A stretch of 64,000 nt of DNA from Chitinophaga sp. H8 (GCF_040567655.1 NZ_JBEXAC010000002.1:2170001-2234000); one strand, 5' to 3'; shown: positions 16,808 to 25,994, numbered from the stretch's first letter. Notes: generated from the letters alone by a model not told the origin. Numbers and translations are program-made.

Positions 16808-17290
16808 CTAAATCTCCGGGTGCAGGGCCGTGATCAGTTTTATTAATGTATTCTTCAGTGCTTCATTTTCTGCTTCCCCGATTACGCTCACATATACTTC
16901 CTGGATCTCATCTACACATTCAGATACGGTGATCATCAGTTTTTTACCTTTTTCACTCAGGAATATGACCACTGCACGGTTGTCCTTTTCATGTTTCCGC
17001 GTGAGGATATAACCTGCTGCTTCCAGGTTTTTGACCACTTTACTCATGGCCTGTTTGGAAATCCGGGCCTTTTTAGCCAGGTCGTTGTTGATGGTACCCT
17101 CCGGCTGGATATTGGCTAACAAAACCATATCTCCCAGTTTAAAATCAGGGTATCCTCTTTCCTGTAATTTCTCGGTGAGCCGCCAATCCAGGTCCTTTTT
17201 TGTAATGCTTAGCAAACGGAGCAGACTCCGTGGACGCTTCTGCATACATGCCTGTAACTTTAAATCTGTTGGATTGCTCATGATTATCAA
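16808..17290 (-). CDS. MarR-family transcriptional regulator
   Basis: 160 residues with the MarR winged helix: FKLGDMVLLANIQPEG, TINNDLAKKARISKQAMSK (recognition helix), then NLEAAGYILTRKHEKDNRAVVIFLSEKGKKL (the wing with its D-x-R). Divergent from the EmrAB-TolC operon, it is the likely repressor of both directions; the palindromes at 17376-17414 lie between them. An in-frame ATG three codons inside is possible (MSNPTDLK). Confidence 0.9.
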   Translation of the reverse strand: MIIMSNPTDLKLQACMQKRPRSLLRLLSITKKDLDWRLTEKLQERGYPDFKLGDMVLLANIQPEGTINNDLAKKARISKQAMSKVVKNLEAAGYILTRKHEKDNRAVVIFLSEKGKKLMITVSECVDEIQEVYVSVIGEAENEALKNTLIKLITALHPEI

Positions 17291-17375
17291 TGGTTTAAGC
17301 TATTTGACCGGTATAGTCCAGGAAAGTACTACCCTGTATCCCGGTAATAATACAAAATTAAAAAAAAATTAAAAA

Positions 17376-17418
17376 TAGTCAACTAGTTTGTCTATTTGGT
17401 AAACCTGGTTTACCTTTG
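17376..17418 (+). promoter_or_regulatory. Efflux promoter with overlapping MarR operator candidates
   Basis: TTTG at 17387-17390 and TACCTTTG at 17411-17418 match the Bacteroidota promoter boxes with 20 bases between. GGTAAACC-T-GGTTTACC (17398-17414) is a perfect inverted repeat ending in the -7 box. AATAG...AACTAGTT...CTATT (17375-17397) is a second, looser symmetry over the -33 box. A MarR dimer bound at either would block transcription. Confidence 0.6.
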
Positions 17419-17441
17419 CGTCCGAAATACACACTTTTACA

Positions 17442-18485
17442 ATGGAAACAACGAAGACAGCGCCCCAAAAGGGCAGGTTAATGGTCCGGATCATCTTTCT
17501 CATCATATTAGTACTGGGAGGCATTTTTGGCTTCCGTCAGTGGAATTATGCCCGTCATCATGAAACAACAGACAACGCCCAGGTAGAGGGCTTTTCTGCC
17601 CCCGTAATAGCCCGGGTAGCAGGTTATGTAGACCTGGTAAACGTACAGGATTACGGGCAGGTGAAAAAGGGGGATACCCTGGTCAATATTGACGCAGAGG
17701 AATATAAAATAGCCGTACAGCAGGCAGAAGCAGATTATCAGCAGGCCCTGGCCGACCTGTTATCAGCAAAAGCCTCGCAGCTGAACGCAGGTGCTAATCT
17801 CCGCCTGGTACAGGCTAATGCGCAGGTAGCCCTGGTAAAAAAGGACAAAGCGGATGCCGACCTGCGGAGAGATCAAAGCCTCTTTAATGATCAGGCTATC
17901 ACCAATCGCCAGCTGGACGATACCAAAGCCGGGAGTCTTACCCACAACAAAGAATACCTGGCGGCACAAAATCAGATCAGCCTGGCACAGTCCAGCATAG
18001 AAGTAGCTGGTACCACTATTAAAAAACAGGAAGCCATCGTAGCCAGCAAAAAAGCCATGCTCGACCAGGCCAGACTGAAATTATCCTACACCTCCCTGTT
18101 TGCCAATATCAATGGCCGCATCGGTAAAAAGAATGTAGAACCCGGACAGTATGTACAGGCCGGACAAGCACTATTTACGATTGTGGATGACAAAGGCTTT
18201 TATGTAGTGGCCAATTTTAAAGAAACACAGCTGGAAAATATTAAAGTAGGACAGGAAGCAGAGATAGCGGTAGACAGTTATCCCGACCTGCACATCAAAG
18301 GGCGTGTAAGCGATATTTCCCGCGCCACCGGTGCTAAATTCTCCCTGCTTCCTCCGGATAATGCGACCGGCAATTTTGTGAAAATAGTACAGCGGGTACC
18401 CGTGAAGATCAGCATAGACAATGTAGGAGAATACCTCAATATCCTGCGTGCCGGTTTAAGTGTGGACGTGGCTTTAAAATATTAA
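17442..18485 (+). CDS. emrA: EmrA/HlyD-type membrane-fusion protein
   Basis: Periplasmic adaptor of a tripartite drug exporter. One N-terminal membrane helix (IIFLIILVLGGIFGF), then the biotinyl-lipoyl half (TTDNAQVEGFSAPVIARVAG), a long coiled-coil hairpin (about 85-190), the second lipoyl half (ANINGRIGKKNVEPGQYVQA) and the beta-barrel (VVANFKETQLENIKVGQEAE). 347 residues, typical of EmrA. EmrB follows four bases later. Confidence 0.93.
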   Translation: METTKTAPQKGRLMVRIIFLIILVLGGIFGFRQWNYARHHETTDNAQVEGFSAPVIARVAGYVDLVNVQDYGQVKKGDTLVNIDAEEYKIAVQQAEADYQQALADLLSAKASQLNAGANLRLVQANAQVALVKKDKADADLRRDQSLFNDQAITNRQLDDTKAGSLTHNKEYLAAQNQISLAQSSIEVAGTTIKKQEAIVASKKAMLDQARLKLSYTSLFANINGRIGKKNVEPGQYVQAGQALFTIVDDKGFYVVANFKETQLENIKVGQEAEIAVDSYPDLHIKGRVSDISRATGAKFSLLPPDNATGNFVKIVQRVPVKISIDNVGEYLNILRAGLSVDVALKY

Positions 18486-18489
18486 TCAG

Positions 18490-20070
18490 ATGGCTACGCC
18501 AAAAGGGTTTGCAAAATTTGTCATTGTCACTACCGTGATATCAGCTACCATGCTGGAGCTGATAGATACCACGATCGTCAATGTAGCCTTGTCGCAGATC
18601 AGCGGCAACCTGGGCGCCACTATTGAGGATGCTTCCTGGATTGTGACGGCCTACGCTATTGCCAACGTGATCATTATTCCCATGACGGGGTTCCTGGCTT
18701 CTTATTTTGGCCGGAAGAACTACTACCTGGGATCCATTATACTTTTCACCTTCGCCTCCTTTATGTGCGGCAACGCCAACGGGTTGTGGGAGCTGGTGGC
18801 CTGGCGCTTTATCCAGGGGGTAGGCGGCGGTGCGCTGTTATCCACTTCACAGGCCATCCTCTTTGATGCCTTTGAAGTGTCTGAAAGGCCCAAAGCTTCT
18901 GCCTTATTCGGTATGGGCGTGATCATTGGTCCTACCATCGGGCCTACACTGGGCGGGTATATTGTAGACAACTTCCACTGGTCGTTCATCTTTGATATCA
19001 ACGTACCCGTAGGGATCATTGCTGCTTTCCTGGTATATACTTTTATTGAGAAACAACCACATGAATATAACATAGACCGCAAGGCCATTAAGATCGATTA
19101 CATCGGGATCGCCCTGCTGATCGTATGGGTAGGCGCCTTACAGTACATCCTGGAAAGAGGACAAACGGAAGACTGGTTTGCCGCAAAACATATTGTGGTA
19201 TTAACGGTGGCGGCTATTGTATCCTTTGTAGGATTTCTCTGGTGGGAATTAAAAACAGATCATCCGGCAGTGAACCTGAAAGTGCTGAAAAACCGGACGC
19301 TGGCGATTACCACCATCCTTACATTTATCATGGGGGTAGGGATGTATTGTTCCATGTTCGTATACCCGGTATGGATGCAGCGGATCATGGGATATACCCC
19401 TACGCTTACCGGTGAATCCTTATTTCCCGGTGCTATCATGGCCGCTGTGATGATGCCGCTGGTAGGGAAAGCCATCCAAAGGGGCGTACCTCCCAAATAC
19501 CTGATTACAACAGGTTTTACGCTGTTTGCCTTCTTTTGTTTCTGGATGTCTTTTGCCAGCGGAGATGCGGGCGTTACCTTCTTTTTCCTGCCATTATTAT
19601 TGCGCGGATTAGGGGCGGCGATGCTGAGCGTACCGCTGACCAATCAGGCCGTGTCCGGATTAACACCGCTGGAAATGCCGCAGGGGATCGCAGTCAATAA
19701 TATGATGCGGCAGCTGGGTGGGTCGTTCGGTATTGCTTTTATGAACACTTATGTGGCCCGGCAATATCAGGAGCACCGGATGCAATTACTCAACTATGTA
19801 ACAACAGATAATCCGATTGCCACAGAAAGGGTGCAGCAATATGCAGCCGGTATGGTGGCAAAAGGAGGGATGACCGCTGCGCAGGCACACCAGAGTGGAT
19901 TAACGATGCTGGAAGGACTGGTGAACAAGCACGCCTATGTGCTTACTTACCTGGATGCATTCCGGTTGGTAGGTATTTTCTTCATCTGCGTACTGCCCCT
20001 GATGTTTTTTGTTAAAACGCGGAGCCTGAGTGCAGCCGCTATGAAAGAAGCTGCGGAGCATGCGCATTAA
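18490..20070 (+). CDS. emrB: EmrB/QacA-type MFS drug transporter (DHA2)
   Basis: 526 residues with about 14 membrane helices. Motif LELIDTTIVNVAL in helix 1 is the DHA2 signature; GFLASYFGRKNYYLGS is MFS motif A; GVIIGPTIGPTLGGYIVDN is antiporter motif C. Proton-driven drug export through EmrA and the TolC protein. It lies between them in one operon. Confidence 0.94.
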   Translation: MATPKGFAKFVIVTTVISATMLELIDTTIVNVALSQISGNLGATIEDASWIVTAYAIANVIIIPMTGFLASYFGRKNYYLGSIILFTFASFMCGNANGLWELVAWRFIQGVGGGALLSTSQAILFDAFEVSERPKASALFGMGVIIGPTIGPTLGGYIVDNFHWSFIFDINVPVGIIAAFLVYTFIEKQPHEYNIDRKAIKIDYIGIALLIVWVGALQYILERGQTEDWFAAKHIVVLTVAAIVSFVGFLWWELKTDHPAVNLKVLKNRTLAITTILTFIMGVGMYCSMFVYPVWMQRIMGYTPTLTGESLFPGAIMAAVMMPLVGKAIQRGVPPKYLITTGFTLFAFFCFWMSFASGDAGVTFFFLPLLLRGLGAAMLSVPLTNQAVSGLTPLEMPQGIAVNNMMRQLGGSFGIAFMNTYVARQYQEHRMQLLNYVTTDNPIATERVQQYAAGMVAKGGMTAAQAHQSGLTMLEGLVNKHAYVLTYLDAFRLVGIFFICVLPLMFFVKTRSLSAAAMKEAAEHAH

Positions 20071-20123
20071 TACATGCCGGTGAGCAGGAACATGCTCATC
20101 TATTTTATTACAAAGATCAGATC

Positions 20124-21533
20124 ATGAAAAAGATAATACTTACATTTTTAATAGCAGGTATGCTGGCCACCACCGGAGTGCACGCACAACAGGCCATGCT
20201 GATGGAAATGCCTGCTACGCCAGTCACAGCAAGTACACCGGCACAACAGGAACAAAGCACTGCATCCGTGAGTACGGATACGCCTATAGAAATTACTGCG
20301 CAGGCAGTGCCATCCGACTTACTGGAAATGATACAGCAATCTTTCGGGCATTATGCACAGCTCAAATCATTGTATGTACAGCAAAAAATAGCAGCAGATA
20401 AAACGCAGCTGACTAAAACCAGCCGTATGCCGGATATCAACGGATCAGCAGGATATAACCATCTGTACCCCGTTTCCAAGATAGCCTTACCAGGTAGTGA
20501 TGCTACCTTCCAGGCTTTTCCGGCAGAGAACTATAATATCGGTGTCAGCGGACGGCAGCTGCTGCTCGACTTTGGTAAGTCCGGTGGTGCCGTGAATGAA
20601 TCTATCGCTGCACAAAACCTGCTCCAGCTACAAACGGAAGAAGCCAGGGAAACGCTGGCTTACCAGGTAGCCAATGTATACCTGAACATCGCATTTGTAA
20701 ATCAGAATATAGGCGTACAGGATGCCAACATCCAACTATTGGAAGAAACGGAAAAGATCGTGAGTCAGAAATTAAAACATGGAGATGCGATAGATCTGGA
20801 CCTGTTGAATACGAAGGTAAAACTGGAAAGCTACCGTAATAAGAAGATCGACTTTGAGAACCAACTAAAGAAACAGGTAGCTATTTTACAATACCTCACC
20901 GGAGCTGCTGCGTCCGGCGTGGTAAAAGCAGACTTTAACTGGCCGGCAGCACCGGAAAACATTACCGGGAGTGCAGATGTGGCCAACAGTAACGCAGCTA
21001 TCAGAACAGCCCTGGAACAGGAGAAGGTAGCAGCGCTGGCATTAAAAACGGCTAAAACACAGTATATGCCTTCTTTGTTCCTGGATGCTGGTACAGGATT
21101 TAAGAACGGCTACCTGCCCCAGCTGGGTGCCTTAAAGTATAACTACAGCGCAGGGGTTACTTTGTCGGTGCCCATTTTTCATGGAAAGAAACTGCATATA
21201 CAGGAAAATATTGCTGCTCAGCAGATAGCGGTAGCTAAGCTGCATACGCAGGAGGTAACGGATAACCTGCAAAAAGATATTGCGGAAGCCAATGCAGATA
21301 TACAAACCAGCAGGGAAAAGCTGATCACCTCGGAAGCGTTGTTGCAGCAGGCAGAAAGAGCCTTGCAGCTGGCACAGTCGAGGTACAGGAATGGGGTGAT
21401 CACTTTTCTGGATTTGCAGAATGCGCAAACTTCCCAGCTGGAGGCGCAATTATCGAAGGTAGCATCACAATATCAGCTGTCAATAGCAGGATTGGCATTA
21501 TTACATCTGACTGGCAACCAGTTTTGGAAATAG
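20124..21533 (+). CDS. TolC-family outer-membrane channel
   Basis: 469 residues. Signal peptide MKKIILTFLIAGMLATTGVHA, then a low-complexity A/T/Q/S linker to about residue 60. Two outer-membrane-efflux repeats follow: alpha-helical hairpins with YNIGVSGRQLLLDFGKSGG in the first and YSAGVTLSVPIFHGKK plus QLAQSRYRNGVITFLDLQNAQ in the second. It forms the outer channel of the EmrAB exporter and is the last gene of the operon, closed by a strong terminator. Confidence 0.93.
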   Translation: MKKIILTFLIAGMLATTGVHAQQAMLMEMPATPVTASTPAQQEQSTASVSTDTPIEITAQAVPSDLLEMIQQSFGHYAQLKSLYVQQKIAADKTQLTKTSRMPDINGSAGYNHLYPVSKIALPGSDATFQAFPAENYNIGVSGRQLLLDFGKSGGAVNESIAAQNLLQLQTEEARETLAYQVANVYLNIAFVNQNIGVQDANIQLLEETEKIVSQKLKHGDAIDLDLLNTKVKLESYRNKKIDFENQLKKQVAILQYLTGAAASGVVKADFNWPAAPENITGSADVANSNAAIRTALEQEKVAALALKTAKTQYMPSLFLDAGTGFKNGYLPQLGALKYNYSAGVTLSVPIFHGKKLHIQENIAAQQIAVAKLHTQEVTDNLQKDIAEANADIQTSREKLITSEALLQQAERALQLAQSRYRNGVITFLDLQNAQTSQLEAQLSKVASQYQLSIAGLALLHLTGNQFWK

Positions 21534-21560
21534 GCTTTTTGTTTTCGTAGTGTGTGTGGA

Positions 21561-21600
21561 GATCCCCGGCAAGTGTGTATAGCCGGGGATCATTTTTTTA
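21561..21600 (+). terminator. Terminator of the efflux operon
   Basis: GATCCCCGGC and GCCGGGGATC pair perfectly over 10 bases around an 11-base loop, followed by ATTTTTTTA, 27 bases past the stop of the TolC gene. Confidence 0.9.
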
Positions 21601-21612
21601 TGAGCTGAAATA

Positions 21613-22107
21613 TTATAAAGCAGCAATAGTTTCCATTGGGATAAACATTTTACCGCTATCTGGTAAAAGAATGAAGCCATACTTTGCATAGAATTTTATG
21701 GCATCCTCATCTAATGGATTAACGACTACTGCAATTGAGCCAATAGTTAATGAATTTTCAAAGCTTCTTTTAAGGGCGTCTAATAATATCAATTCGCCCA
21801 GCCCCTGCCCTTTATAAGAGTTGTCAACCGCCAGCCGGCCCAATAAGGTAACAGGAAGATGGTGGTAGGCAGGGGGCATTTTTTTCAGAATATCCCCGGG
21901 AACTAATGCTTTATTTATGGATGAGCTGGATAAGGTGTAGTACCCTTTAATATAGTTGTCCTTATCTTCCAGAATGAAACAGGCAGATAATCTTTTCTTT
22001 ACATCCTGTTTGGCCTGATAGTATAAATAACTATTGAGAAGGGGTTTCCCACAATCAAAATCTTTCTTTTTATGGTTGGTGTTTAGCTGAACGGTTAAAT
22101 AACTCAT
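21613..22107 (-). CDS. GNAT acetyltransferase toxin (TacT/AtaT-like)
   Basis: Family members block translation by acetylating aminoacyl-tRNA. 164 residues: FDCGKPLLNSYLYYQAKQD near the start, GYYTLSSSSI, the acetyl-CoA loop LAVDNSYKGQGLGELILLDAL (motif A), and a C-terminal FYAKYGFILLP with the family's Tyr. The ATG overlaps the antitoxin stop by four bases (ATGA), so the two are co-translated. Confidence 0.88.
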   Translation of the reverse strand: MSYLTVQLNTNHKKKDFDCGKPLLNSYLYYQAKQDVKKRLSACFILEDKDNYIKGYYTLSSSSINKALVPGDILKKMPPAYHHLPVTLLGRLAVDNSYKGQGLGELILLDALKRSFENSLTIGSIAVVVNPLDEDAIKFYAKYGFILLPDSGKMFIPMETIAAL

Positions 22108-22385
22108 GCCCCTTTAATCATTTTGTTATAGCGTTCTGCGGCACTTTTTAATTTCTTATTAGGTTTGCCCGGATTGGTAATTGCATCAAAGAAAATTTCC
22201 TGATCTTTTGTTGAAGCAATGATGGCATTATGTTTATCGACAATTTTTTCAGCCTGGAGCTTTGCGGAATAGATAACAAATTCGGATAAGGTTTTAAATC
22301 CACCTAATGCGGCTGCCTGCTCCAGGAATCCTTTCATTTCAGCCGACAACCTGGTATCAAACCTTGTCATGGTTGCTGCTTTCAT
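22104..22385 (-). CDS. DUF1778 antitoxin (TacA-like)
   Basis: 93 residues: a ribbon-helix-helix head (TRFDTRLSAEMKGFLEQAAA, then LGGFKTLSEFVIYSA) and a C-terminal tail (FFDAITNPGKPNKKLKSAAE) that in this family wraps the acetyltransferase. It comes first in the operon and should autoregulate at the palindrome upstream. The ATG at codon 6 is an alternative start. Confidence 0.88.
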   Translation of the reverse strand: MKAATMTRFDTRLSAEMKGFLEQAAALGGFKTLSEFVIYSAKLQAEKIVDKHNAIIASTKDQEIFFDAITNPGKPNKKLKSAAERYNKMIKGA

Positions 22386-22411
22386 AGTATTAAAGTTTTA
22401 AAGTGATACTG

Positions 22412-22438
22412 CAAATGTACGGAAATTTTCCGTACAAA
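22412..22438 (-). promoter_or_regulatory. Promoter and autoregulatory operator of the GNAT toxin pair
   Basis: TGTACGGAAA-T-TTTCCGTACA (22416-22436) is a perfect 10-base inverted repeat with one centre base. On the minus strand it runs into TACATTTG (a TAnnTTTG box) on one side and overlaps TTTG on the other, although the 15-base gap is shorter than usual. Dimers of the DUF1778 protein would cover the promoter. Confidence 0.65.
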
Positions 22439-22466
22439 TATAATAATGAGGCACTTTTGAGAACAA

Positions 22467-22494
22467 AACGGGCTGACCGTATGGTCAGCCCGTT
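22467..22494 (-). terminator. Terminator hairpin downstream of the mannonate dehydratase gene
   Basis: AACGGGCTGACC and GGTCAGCCCGTT pair perfectly over 12 bases around four. On the minus strand TTTTGTT follows. It separates the mannonate dehydratase transcript from the toxin pair promoter. The same stem recurs at 2097. Confidence 0.7.
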
Positions 22495-22599
22495 GTTAAT
22501 TTATTTTTCGGAAAAGTGCTGGACTTTGCTTTCCAGTAAGCGCGTGTTTCTGATTCCCACCTTAAAGACTCTCGAAGGAGTAGCTTTAAAGCTTGACTT

Positions 22600-23769
22600 T
22601 CATTTACCGGTATGGGAGGCCCTCACAATCCCCATTTCGAGTCCGCGTAATTCTGCCAGTCCGCGCAGGCGTCCGATAGCACTGTATCCGGGGTTTGTTT
22701 TTTTGTGGAGGTCGTCCAGCATCTGGTGGCCATGATCCGGCCGCATAGGAATGGACGCACCGCGTTTAGCCATTACGCCCAGGATATTTTTGACTACTGC
22801 ATACATATCTACATCACCTTCCAGGTGCGCCGCCTCATGGAAATTGCCGAGGTTGTCGCGTTGTGTGCTGCGCAGGTGCAAAAAATGAATATGATCACCC
22901 AGGCGTTCAATCATGCCGGGCAGGTCGTTATCCGCACGTGCGCCATAGGAGCCGGTGCAAAAGCACAGGCCATTGGACGCATAGGGTGCAGCTGCAAGCA
23001 GTTCGCGTGCATCCTGTTCTGTACTCACCACCCTGGGCAGGCCCAGGATAGGAAACGGAGGATCATCCGGATGGATCGCCAGTTTAACACCTGCCTCTTC
23101 CGCTACCGGAGCTATCTGCTGGAGGAAATAGAACAGGTGTAATTTGAGCTGGGTAGCATCAATGCCTTTATATTTATCCAGGGCAGCCTGGAATTGTTGC
23201 AGGGTAAAGCTTTCTTCGGAGCCGGGCAGGCCGGCAATGATATTTTGCTGGAGTTGCATTTTCTCAGCCGCCGTCATGCTGTCAAAATGCTCTTTTGCCC
23301 TCGCAATATCGATAGGATCGTAATCATTTTCGGCACCGGGTCTTTCCAGCATAAAGAGGTCAAATGCCATGAAAGCTGCTTTTTCAAATCGCAGCGCTTT
23401 GGAACCATCTTCCAGGGTATAGGCCAGGTCGGTACGGGTCCAGTCGAGCACCGGCATAAAGTTGTATGTAACCGTACGGATACCACAGGCGCCCAGGTTG
23501 CGGATACTTTGCTGGTAATGCTGGATATATTCTTTAAAGCGGCCGCTTTGTGTTTTGATATCTTCGTGTACGGGTACGCTTTCTACGACTGACCAGGTAA
23601 GTCCGGCTGCTTCAATGACAGCCTTGCGTTTTAAAATCTCTTCTTTCGTCCATACCACGCCATTGGCTATATGGTGTAGTGCCGTTACAATACCCGTGGC
23701 ACCTGCTTGTCTGATATCCTGCAGGCTTACCGGATCCTTGGGGCCAAACCAACGCCATGTTTGTTCCAT
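22600..23769 (-). CDS. uxuA: D-mannonate dehydratase
   Basis: Converts D-mannonate to 2-keto-3-deoxy-D-gluconate in glucuronate breakdown; cytosolic, Mn/Fe dependent. 389 residues from [16 protein letters not shown], the conserved beginning; the open frame upstream is not conserved. A TIM barrel with metal-site motifs: [49 protein letters not shown] and MRPDHGHQM. No other hexuronate gene lies beside it; the glycerate kinase upstream on the same strand is separated by a repeat element. Confidence 0.95.
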   Translation of the reverse strand: MEQTWRWFGPKDPVSLQDIRQAGATGIVTALHHIANGVVWTKEEILKRKAVIEAAGLTWSVVESVPVHEDIKTQSGRFKEYIQHYQQSIRNLGACGIRTVTYNFMPVLDWTRTDLAYTLEDGSKALRFEKAAFMAFDLFMLERPGAENDYDPIDIARAKEHFDSMTAAEKMQLQQNIIAGLPGSEESFTLQQFQAALDKYKGIDATQLKLHLFYFLQQIAPVAEEAGVKLAIHPDDPPFPILGLPRVVSTEQDARELLAAAPYASNGLCFCTGSYGARADNDLPGMIERLGDHIHFLHLRSTQRDNLGNFHEAAHLEGDVDMYAVVKNILGVMAKRGASIPMRPDHGHQMLDDLHKKTNPGYSAIGRLRGLAELRGLEMGIVRASHTGK

Positions 23770-23863
23770 TCTCAACATACTCTGATTGCTTTTAGATCTG
23801 AATTTTGTCTGCTTCCAAACCCCAAAAATAGAATCTCTTCTCACATATACAAATAATATTTTT

Positions 23864-24091
23864 GAGCTATTAGCTATTAGCTATTAGCTTTTAGCCATTG
23901 TGTTTTGTTTGAGAGCTATTGGCTATTAGCAGTTAGCAGTTAGCCATTGTGTTTTGTTATAAGAAGGGGAATATAGTAGTGTATAAGCAGATGGAAACCC
24001 ATCACTGGTCAAAACAAGAAAACATGATAGCTCGAAGCCAGCAGCTTTTTTTACCCGCTGCATTGAGCTAAAAGCTAAAAGCTAACAGCTT
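23864..24091. repeat. Heptad inverted-arm element, copy C
   Basis: Two left arms in a row (23864-23909 and 23913-23958), each of GCTATTA-type units ending GCCATTGTGTTTTGTT. The right side carries CCCGCTGCATTGAGC followed by AAAAGCTAAAAGC units to 24091. The right arm provides the last five codons and stop of the glycerate kinase gene. It fills nearly all of the 305-base gap between the two genes. Confidence 0.8.
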
Positions 24092-25406
24092 CTATTATTA
24101 CCACCACAATATCCATCACATTTGTTTGGGTGGGACCGGTTTTCAGCAGGCCGCCGGCAGCTTCGAAGAAGTGGTAGGCATCATTGTTCCGGAGATAAGC
24201 TTGCGCATCGAGGTGTAGGGCAGTTGCCTGTTGCATGATAGCAGCATTTACCACGGCGCCGGCAGCATCTGTGGGGCCGTCGGTACCATCTGTGCCTCCG
24301 CTTAGCAGGGTAATATGAGGGTAGGCCTGTAACAGAGGGCCTGCTGCCAGGGCCAGTTGCTGGTTGCGACCACCCAGGCCGGTGCCGGTTACCTGCACGG
24401 TACTTTCCCCGCCAATAAGCAGGCAGGCCGGTGTAGGGCCTTGCCAGTCAATCGCCTGTTGTGCCAGCTGTCGCCCCAGTGTGGCGGCATCGCCGGTAGC
24501 CGTATCCGTGAGTATTTCGGTATGATAGCCCAGTTGGCGGGCTTTATGGGCCGCAGCTTCCAGGGACAGGGTATTGGTGCCGGTAAGGTAATTATGTGTA
24601 TGGGAAAAATGCGGATCTCCGGGTTTAGGTGTTTCGGGGATGGCGCCTGCCAGTCCTTTCCGGAGATGTTCCAGCAAAGCCGGGGGGATTTGTGGTACCA
24701 GTGCATAGCGTTCCAGTATCGTCAGGGTATCTGCAAAGGTGGATGGGTCGGGAACAGTAGGGCCGGAGCCGATCACATGCGGGTCATTCCCAGGTACGTC
24801 GCTTAATATCAGGGTACATAGTGTAGCCGGATAGATTTTTTTTGCCAGCTGGCCACCTTTGATACCTGATACATGCTTGCGTACGGTATTCATCTCGTGG
24901 ATGTCTGCACCACTTTTCAGCAGCAGTTCAAACAGGCGTTGTACTTCTTCCAGGCTGGAGCCTTCCGGATAGTCTGCCAGCAGGGCCGAAGCACCGCCGG
25001 ATAAGAGGAAGAGCAGCAGGTCCTGCGGAGCACGGTTATCTGCCAGGTGGAGCAATCGCCGGGTAGCAGCTACTCCCTGGGCATCCGGTACCGGGTGGGC
25101 TGCAGCGATGATCTCAATATGTTGTAAAGGTAAAGTATGGTCATATTTGGTGATAACCAGGCCATATAACGGATAATCCGACAGGATATTTTCGAGTGCT
25201 TGTGCCATGGCAGCCACGGCTTTGCCGGCACCGATAATACCTATTTTGGCACCGGGAGCCAGGGGGAAGAAGGTACCGGCTATCTGAATGCCTCCCGGAA
25301 CAGGCTGTACATTTTTATGCATCAGCGCAGCCGGGTGAACGGCTGACACTCCTTCCAGGAAAATGGCAGTGGCATGGGCGGTAGCGGCACCTGTTACATC
25401 AGACAT
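24075..25406 (-). CDS. Glycerate 2-kinase (DUF4147/MOFRL family)
   Basis: Phosphorylates D-glycerate to 2-phosphoglycerate; cytosolic. 443 residues: KIGIIGAGKAVAAMAQAL, LLFLLSGGASALLADYPEG, TLILSDVPGNDPHVIGSGPT, then the MOFRL C-domain GGESTVQVTGTGLGGRNQQL and LLSGGTDGTDGPTDAAGAVV. The last residues, EAVSF and stop, are encoded by the heptad-repeat arm, so the native C-terminus has been rewritten or happened to end at the repeat. The start codon directly follows the stop of the gene upstream, with no gap. Confidence 0.92.
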   Translation of the reverse strand: MSDVTGAATAHATAIFLEGVSAVHPAALMHKNVQPVPGGIQIAGTFFPLAPGAKIGIIGAGKAVAAMAQALENILSDYPLYGLVITKYDHTLPLQHIEIIAAAHPVPDAQGVAATRRLLHLADNRAPQDLLLFLLSGGASALLADYPEGSSLEEVQRLFELLLKSGADIHEMNTVRKHVSGIKGGQLAKKIYPATLCTLILSDVPGNDPHVIGSGPTVPDPSTFADTLTILERYALVPQIPPALLEHLRKGLAGAIPETPKPGDPHFSHTHNYLTGTNTLSLEAAAHKARQLGYHTEILTDTATGDAATLGRQLAQQAIDWQGPTPACLLIGGESTVQVTGTGLGGRNQQLALAAGPLLQAYPHITLLSGGTDGTDGPTDAAGAVVNAAIMQQATALHLDAQAYLRNNDAYHFFEAAGGLLKTGPTQTNVMDIVVVIIEAVSF

Positions 25407-25850
25407 TTATTCGGCATTCTTTTTAGCTTCCTTCCGCTCATGTTTTTTGTCCATCTTCTGTTCCAGGTGTTCTTTCTTTTTCATTTCCCAGTCGTTCCAT
25501 TTCTTATACTGGGAGGCGGTTAATACACTTTTGAACCGCTGGCTGCGTTCTTCATTGAGTTGTTTGATCTGGCGCATGCGACCTTTGTTGTCCAGGCTTT
25601 TGTTATTTCTGGCCGCATCCATGCGTTCGATGATATCTTTATTGATTTTATAGATGTCCTGGTTTTGCTGTTGGTTGAGGCTCAGCTGGCGGTTGAGTTT
25701 ATCCCCCATTTTATCAGCACGGTCGGCAGCACTCCAGCGGGCTCTTTTGTCTGTACTGTCTTTTGCCTGTGCATGACCGGAGATCGTAAATCCTATCAGC
25801 AGGCATAACAACCATAAATGGGTTTGTTTCAGCATTGTTTTCATCATCAT
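25407..25850 (-). CDS. Small periplasmic helical protein (Spy/CpxP-like in style)
   Basis: 147 residues: a signal peptide (HLWLLCLLIGFTISGHAQA), then a highly charged, all-helical body rich in K, R, Q and N (DKLNRQLSLNQQQNQDIYKI, SQYKKWNDWEMKKKEHLEQK). The LTASQYKKW phrase is like the repeat of Spy/CpxP-type chaperones and DUF4890 proteins. It is the first gene of the pair with the glycerate kinase. Function unproven. Confidence 0.65.
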   Translation of the reverse strand: MMMKTMLKQTHLWLLCLLIGFTISGHAQAKDSTDKRARWSAADRADKMGDKLNRQLSLNQQQNQDIYKINKDIIERMDAARNNKSLDNKGRMRQIKQLNEERSQRFKSVLTASQYKKWNDWEMKKKEHLEQKMDKKHERKEAKKNAE

Positions 25851-25877
25851 AAAGTTAGGTGTTCTGGTATATGATCG

Positions 25878-25904
25878 ATGGTATTACTGCAAGTTTAGTA
25901 CCAT
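25878..25904. promoter_or_regulatory. Inverted repeat in divergent promoter region
   Basis: ATGGTATTA and TAGTACCAT (8 of 9 symmetric) are separated by nine bases, between the small periplasmic protein gene and the divergent amidohydrolase. It could be an operator; no regulator gene lies beside it. Confidence 0.3.
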
Positions 25905-25994
25905 TCATAAAAATTATACTAATTTATGGTATGACACATCAATCATTTGTTAAATTTAAGACTTCAACACCATCTAAACCGCAAATTAGTTAAA

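Noticed and set aside
12281..24091. Heptad arrays as CRISPR-like or rho-independent terminators only
   Set aside because: No spacers of constant size, and the arms are too long and variable for simple terminators. They are better described as dispersed repeats.
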